17,924 bases of DNA from Oscillospiraceae bacterium. Lineage in GTDB: Bacteria; Bacillota; Clostridia; Oscillospirales; Ruminococcaceae. The DNA lies in the NCBI GenBank assembly GCA_029098085.1, contig JAQXNQ010000393.1, positions 1 through 17,924 on the forward strand, given 5' to 3'. Positions 14,284 through 17,924 of this stretch are shown here, piece after piece. The stretch's first letter is position 1, and each line of letters starts with the position of its first letter. Under the pieces are notes generated by a model. It made no database searches and was not told the origin of the DNA. It saw nothing but the letters and a program-made list of their open reading frames with translations. A program made the translations under genes and the position numbers.

Positions 14284-15128
14284 ACCAGCATCCCCTCCAT
14301 TTCGCCGTCATCGAAGTGGTTGATGACCCCCATGATCAGCAGGATCATCACCATCAGGATCAGGGACATGGCCGAGCCCACATTGGGATTGTAAACGCTG
14401 CCCAGGAACTGCTGCTCGATCAGGTCGCCGATCAGCAGGTTGGTGCCGCCGCCCAGCATCCGGGAGATGATGAAGGTGGAAACCGACGGCACAAACACCA
14501 TGGTGACACCGGTGACAATGCCGGGGACGCTCAGAGGCAGCAGAACCTTCAGAAAGACATGAACGCCATTGGCACCCAGATCCTGCGCGGCCTCGATGAT
14601 GGAGCGGTCGATCTTGATCATCACCGAGTGCAGGGGCATAATCATAAAGGGCAGATAGTTGTATACCATGCCCAGCACCACCGCGCCCTGGGTGTTGATC
14701 ATGTTGAAGGGTCCCAGGCCGAACAGGCCGAAAAAGCGGTTGATCAGGCCTTCCCGCTCCAGCAGGGTCATCCAGGCATAGGTGCGCAGCAGAAAGCTCA
14801 TCCACATGGGCAGCATAATCAGCATCAGCATGGTCCGCTGGCCCACCTCGCTCATGCGGGACATCAGATAGCCCACCGGAAAGCCGATGAGCAGACAGAC
14901 CACCGTAGCGATCAGGGACAGGTAGATGGACTTGAAAAAGACCTTGCCGTACTTCATCACGCCGGCGAAATTGTCCAGCGTAAAGGCGCCGTCCGAGGTG
15001 GTAAAACCGAACCAGACCACCATGCCCAGCGGCACCAGAATGAACAGCAGCATCCAGACGATATAGGGAACCGAAACAAACATGGACAGGCTGCGCTTTT
15101 TCCGGGGAATGGGAGGAGCCTTAGTCAA
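14280..15128 (-). CDS. potB: Polyamine ABC transporter permease PotB
   Basis: A 282-residue permease with about six hydrophobic helices and the EAAQDLGANGVHVFLKVLLP coupling loop near 176-195. It begins with TTG at 15128, inside the last codons of potA (8-base overlap), and GGAGGAGGTGAC lies 7 bases before it, which decides the start. The charged beginning (TKAPPIPRKKR) is followed at once by the first helix. It pairs with the PotC domain of the downstream fusion to form the channel through the cytoplasmic membrane. Overlaps on both sides indicate translational coupling in the order potA-potB-potCD. Confidence 0.93.
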   Translation of the reverse strand: MTKAPPIPRKKRSLSMFVSVPYIVWMLLFILVPLGMVVWFGFTTSDGAFTLDNFAGVMKYGKVFFKSIYLSLIATVVCLLIGFPVGYLMSRMSEVGQRTMLMLIMLPMWMSFLLRTYAWMTLLEREGLINRFFGLFGLGPFNMINTQGAVVLGMVYNYLPFMIMPLHSVMIKIDRSIIEAAQDLGANGVHVFLKVLLPLSVPGIVTGVTMVFVPSVSTFIISRMLGGGTNLLIGDLIEQQFLGSVYNPNVGSAMSLILMVMILLIMGVINHFDDGEMEGMLV

Positions 15129-16506
15129 CGCCTGTCACCTCCTCCACCTTCACCTTATCAAAGGCAAATTTGATGCCTATGTCGGTGGCCACCTGCTGAT
15201 CCAGGTAGGAATGCAGCAGCAGGCTCTTGCCGTCCTCATAGTTGTAGACGATCAGCTCGTTGTAATCGCCCTTGTAGATCAGGGACTCCAGATACACCAC
15301 CATGTCCGCATGGTCGGAGGAAACCACCTCGATGTCCTTGGGAGAGATGGTCAGGCGCACCCGGGCGCCCACCGGCAGTCCCAGATTCTCCCGCTCGAAC
15401 TGGCAGCCCAGAAATTCGATCATGTCCTCCTTGACCACCTCGCCGCTGAGGATGTTCTCGCTGCCCTCAAAGAGCCGCTTCATGATGTGGATGTCGTTGG
15501 GGCCGAAGTGCAGGCCCACCCGGGCCCCCACCGGCCAGGCATCGGTGGAGTGTACCATCCATTCCAGGCCGCCGCACTGAATGCTCATCTCGTAGTGGAC
15601 GCCCTTGAAGATGATGCTGCGCACCTCGCCCACCAGAGCGGAGTCATCGGTGGGCTCGCTGAGGTCGATGTCCTCCGGGCGGATGACCACATCCACCGGA
15701 CGGTTTTCGCCGAAGCCCGCGTCCTCGCAAACGAAGGTCTTGCCGCAGAAGGCAACCCGGTAGTCCTCCACCATGGTAGCGTCGAAGATGTTGCTCTCGC
15801 CGATGAAGTCGGCCACAAAGGCGTTCCTCGGCTCGTTGTAGATGTCCTCGGGGGTGGCATACGGCTGGATGACGCCGTCCTTCATGACCAGCACCATGTC
15901 GCTCATGGTCAGGGCTTCCTCCTGATCGTGGGTCACATAAATGAAGGTGACGCCGGTTTTGCGCTGGATATTCATCAGCTCGATCTGCATATCCTTGCGC
16001 AGCTTCAGATCCAGCGCGCCCAGAGGCTCGTCCAGCAGCAGCACCTTGGGCCGGTTGACCAGCGCCCGGGCAATGGCCACCCGCTGCTGCTGACCGCCGG
16101 AAAGACGGTTGACCCGCCGCTTTTCAAAGCCCTTCAGGTCGACGATTTCCAGCATCTCCAGCACCCGGCGGCGGATTTCGTCCTTGGGCAGCTTCTGGAT
16201 CTTCAGGCCGAAGGCCACATTGTCAAACACGTTCAGGTGCGGAAACAGGGCGTACCGCTGAAACACGGTGTTGACCTCCCGCTTGTGAGGCGGCAGGTCG
16301 TTGATTCGCTTGCCGTCAAACAGCACATCCCCCGAGTCCGGCGTCAGAAAGCCGCCGATGATCCGCAGGGTCGTGGTTTTGCCGCAGCCGGACGGGCCCA
16401 GAAAGGTGACAAACTGTCCGCTCTCAATGGACAGAGAGACGTCGTCCAGGATGCGGTCCCCGTCGTAGCTCAGAACGATGTTTTTCAGCTCCACAATATG
16501 ACTCAC
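15121..16506 (-). CDS. potA: Polyamine ABC transporter ATPase PotA with two TOBE-like domains
   Basis: GTG 16506 is the start, with AAGGGGGAT in front; the open frame upstream to 16674 is leader RNA. The 461-residue protein has Walker A GPSGCGKTT (37-45), Q83, signature LSGGQQQR (135-142), Walker B VLLLDEP (155-161) and H193. E. coli PotA is 378 residues, so this is about 80 longer. The extra length is a second C-terminal beta domain. TOBE-like unit 1 (about 270-343) has VVIRPEDIDL and IIFKGVHYEMSI, and unit 2 (about 380-455) has LTISPKDIEVV and LIYKGDYNELIV, which look like a tandem duplication. The protein energises import by PotB and PotCD on the inner face of the membrane. The TOBE region often senses substrate or regulators in this family. 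Confidence 0.93.
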   Translation of the reverse strand: MSHIVELKNIVLSYDGDRILDDVSLSIESGQFVTFLGPSGCGKTTTLRIIGGFLTPDSGDVLFDGKRINDLPPHKREVNTVFQRYALFPHLNVFDNVAFGLKIQKLPKDEIRRRVLEMLEIVDLKGFEKRRVNRLSGGQQQRVAIARALVNRPKVLLLDEPLGALDLKLRKDMQIELMNIQRKTGVTFIYVTHDQEEALTMSDMVLVMKDGVIQPYATPEDIYNEPRNAFVADFIGESNIFDATMVEDYRVAFCGKTFVCEDAGFGENRPVDVVIRPEDIDLSEPTDDSALVGEVRSIIFKGVHYEMSIQCGGLEWMVHSTDAWPVGARVGLHFGPNDIHIMKRLFEGSENILSGEVVKEDMIEFLGCQFERENLGLPVGARVRLTISPKDIEVVSSDHADMVVYLESLIYKGDYNELIVYNYEDGKSLLLHSYLDQQVATDIGIKFAFDKVKVEEVTGVD

Positions 16507-16525
16507 AATTGTATCCCCCTTTGCG

Positions 16526-16551
16526 AAAACGGGCAGCCGGAAAGCCGCCCG
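16526..16551 (-). promoter_or_regulatory. Terminator-like hairpin in the potA leader, 20 bases before the start
   Basis: On the minus strand CGGGCGGC (16551-16544) pairs with GCTGCCCG (16537-16530, one G-U pair), loop TTTCCG, then TTTTCGC. The 3' arm can instead pair perfectly over 8 bases with CGGGCAGC at 16588-16581. Two competing structures with a U-run suggest attenuation or another RNA-level control of the pot operon. Confidence 0.45.
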
Positions 16552-16602
16552 GAAACAGATCTGCACGCCGTATCTGCACCGCTGCCCGCAAAAGGAGTTT
16601 GC

Positions 16603-16617
16603 CGGCCCGAAGGGCCG
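16603..16617 (-). other. GC-rich hairpin in the potA leader
   Basis: CGGCCC-TTC-GGGCCG is a perfect 6-bp stem on the minus strand inside the leader. It has no U-run and so is not a terminator by itself. Confidence 0.5.
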
Positions 16618-16679
16618 TTTTCCATGACAGCGGAATGAAGGATGCGGCACATGATCACAGACACAAAATAACATGGTAT

Positions 16680-16708
16680 ACTATAGCCCCAACGGCGACA
16701 AATGTCAA
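16680..16708 (-). promoter_or_regulatory. Sigma-A promoter of the pot operon
   Basis: On the minus strand TTGACA (16708-16703), 17 bases, then TATAGT (16685-16680). Transcription should begin at about 16673, leaving a leader of about 167 bases before potA, long for a simple operon. Confidence 0.88.
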
Positions 16709-16925
16709 TAGATTATGACAAATTTTCCTCAATTTTCCGCATATTTTCCATGATGTTTTGCGATTTTCGGATACGAGCTGCTGTTTATCTCCGGAAATGT
16801 CGAAATTCCGACTTTTTTCTTTTGATTTCTCTCGTTTCCTTATTTCCGTCCGAATCGGGCCCGATTTGGTTATTTTGCCGGATTTTTTTCCCGGAAAAGA
16901 AGCGGAAAGAAATTTTCATTTCGGC

Positions 16926-16954
16926 TTGAATTGTTCAAAAAACCATGCTATGAT
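16926..16954 (+). promoter_or_regulatory. Sigma-A promoter of the LicC-like gene
   Basis: TTGAAT (16926-16931), 17 bases, TATGAT (16949-16954). The expected start near 16961 lies about 50 bases before the ATG. Confidence 0.8.
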
Positions 16955-17011
16955 AAGTGCATGAACGGCAAGCCGGTTTCCGGCAGCAGATATGCAGAAA
17001 AGAGGAGCGCC

Positions 17012-17923
17012 ATGGCACTGAGCAAAAAATTCTTTGAGATTCTGTCCTTTGTGGAACGCAAAAACGGTGAAAAGCTGAGCCAGCGGAAGATCGCCGCCGG
17101 CACCGGACTCTCTCTGGGCGTCATCAACAAATCCCTCCCCCAGCTGCTGGAGGAAGGGCTTCTGGATCTGGCGGAGAGCAAGAACATCTACATCACCAAA
17201 GACGGCCTGGCGGCGCTGGAGCCCTACCGGGTCAAGCGGGCTGTGATTCTGGCGGCTGGCTTCGGCTCGCGGCTGATGCCCATCACCCTCAACACCCCCA
17301 AGGCGCTGATCCGCATCCACGGCAAGCCCATGATCGAGACCATGCTGGACGCCATCCAGCGGGCGGGCATTGAAGAGGTCTATCTGGTGCGGGGCTATCT
17401 GGGGGAGCAGTTTGACGTTCTCCACAAGAAATACCCCAACATCATCTTTGTGGACAATCCCGACTACAAGGAATCCAACAACATTTCCTCTGCCATGAAG
17501 GTCAGGCATCTGTTCCGACAGGCCTATGTGCTGGACTCGGACCTGTACCTGCAGAATCCCGACCTGATCCGCAAGTACGAGTACTGCGCCAACTATGTGG
17601 GCGTGTACAAGGAAAAGACTGACGACTGGCGGCTGGTGCTCAAGGGCGGCCGGGTGGTCGGCATGAAGATCGGCGGCACCGACTGCTACCACATGTACGA
17701 CATCACCTTCTGGACCGAGGAAGACGGCGAGAAGATGGAGCGGTTCCTGCCCGAGCTGTACGCTGCCCCCGGCGGCAAGGAAAACTACTGGGACAACGTG
17801 CCACTGGACGTCTATAACCGGGAGTTTTACATCGAGCCCCGGCCCTGCGCGGAAGGGGTTGTGATCGAGATCGACACCCTCACCGAGCTGCAGGAGCTGG
17901 ATCCGGTGTACAAGTTCAACTGA
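17012..17923 (+). CDS. Winged-helix domain fused to a LicC-like nucleotidyltransferase
   Basis: ATG 17012 is chosen because AGAGGAG precedes it; the frame is open further upstream but that lies across the promoter. The product is 303 residues. Residues 1-70 look like a winged helix-turn-helix (LSQRKIAAGTGLSLGVINKSLPQLLEEG, then LDLAESKNIYITKDG as the wing), MarR-like. From 74 a nucleotidyltransferase domain has the LAAGFGSRLMP signature (80-90), TPKALIRIHGKP with K97, and a YVLDSDLYL metal site with D175 and D177. The latter half resembles LicC, which makes CDP-choline for decorating surface polymers with phosphocholine; the enzyme may use another phosphorylated alcohol. It is probably a nucleotide-activating enzyme for a cell-surface polymer. 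A DNA-binding front end on it is unusual. The stop codon is one base before the window end, so any co-transcribed kinase gene is not seen. Confidence 0.82.
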   Translation: MALSKKFFEILSFVERKNGEKLSQRKIAAGTGLSLGVINKSLPQLLEEGLLDLAESKNIYITKDGLAALEPYRVKRAVILAAGFGSRLMPITLNTPKALIRIHGKPMIETMLDAIQRAGIEEVYLVRGYLGEQFDVLHKKYPNIIFVDNPDYKESNNISSAMKVRHLFRQAYVLDSDLYLQNPDLIRKYEYCANYVGVYKEKTDDWRLVLKGGRVVGMKIGGTDCYHMYDITFWTEEDGEKMERFLPELYAAPGGKENYWDNVPLDVYNREFYIEPRPCAEGVVIEIDTLTELQELDPVYKFN

Positions 17924-17924
17924 G

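Larger units (their letters stand above)
16507..17011. other. Divergent intergenic region between potA and the LicC-like gene
   Basis: This 505-base stretch contains no gene. It holds the potA leader with two structured elements (16526-16551 and 16603-16617), two divergent sigma-A promoters, and an A/T-rich block with a perfect 14-base palindrome AATCGGGCCCGATT (16853-16866). A small hairpin GTCG-AAATTC-CGAC followed by TTTTTT lies near 16799-16818. Confidence 0.6.

Noticed and set aside
12163..14394. Long plus-strand frames opposite the pot operon and GH127 (also 10308-12014 and 15082-16638)
   Set aside because: These are antisense shadows, full of His, Gln and Gly, with no recognisable domain, while the opposite strand encodes clear protein families.
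16507..16674. N-terminal extension of PotA from 16674
   Set aside because: The sequence is unlike any PotA start, is cysteine- and arginine-rich, and covers the leader. GTG 16506 has the ribosome site.

Overview
The window looks like chromosome from a GC-rich, probably spore-forming gut Clostridium of the Oscillospiraceae/Ruminococcaceae type. That is an inference from several things: strong AGGAGG ribosome sites, sigma-A promoters with 17-base spacers, a SigH-like sigma factor, a conserved clostridial cysteine-rich protein, polyamine transporter genes with a potC-potD fusion, and clostridial-style short inverted-repeat elements. No rRNA, CRISPR array, phage or transposase gene is visible.

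Layout. Positions 1-384 hold the 3' end of a YhcH/YjgK/YiaL-family sugar protein, followed by a terminator. Positions 504-1838 hold an ECF sigma factor with its own ECF-type promoter, fused in frame to a 264-residue domain that also has its own ribosome site and ATG. On the minus strand (1896-2906) lie a double zinc-ribbon protein, a tRNA-like element with no anticodon arm, and a SigH-like sigma factor with a perfect-spacing sigma-A promoter. Positions 3099-3596 encode a small cytoplasmic Cu/Zn superoxide dismutase; 3661-4470 (minus) encode a cysteine-rich conserved protein of unknown function. Positions 4715-9066 are a regulated three-gene operon: a MacB/LolD-type ATPase, a secreted membrane-anchored beta-sandwich repeat protein, and a MacB/FtsX-type permease. 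The promoter is followed directly by an operator-like inverted repeat.

Positions 9166-11996 (minus) are a carbohydrate pair: a GH127 family enzyme, then a DUF4838 protein. Positions 12030-12353 are non-coding, with a 184-bp MITE-like element between two identical 25-bp hairpin-forming repeats. Positions 12358-16506 (minus) are a compact polyamine ABC transporter operon, potA-potB-potCD, with overlapping genes and a structured leader. Positions 17012-17923 encode a winged-helix protein fused to a LicC-like nucleotidyltransferase, transcribed divergently from potA.

How it fits together. The window mixes housekeeping-like transport (polyamines, macrolide-exporter-like ABC), glycan use (YhcH, GH127, DUF4838), surface decoration (LicC-like), oxidative stress (SOD) and two sigma factors. 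The least explained items are the ECF fusion with an internal start, the tRNA-like element, the cysteine-rich protein, the structured potA leader and the repeat-flanked MITE. All functional calls come from reading motifs by eye; no database search was run.
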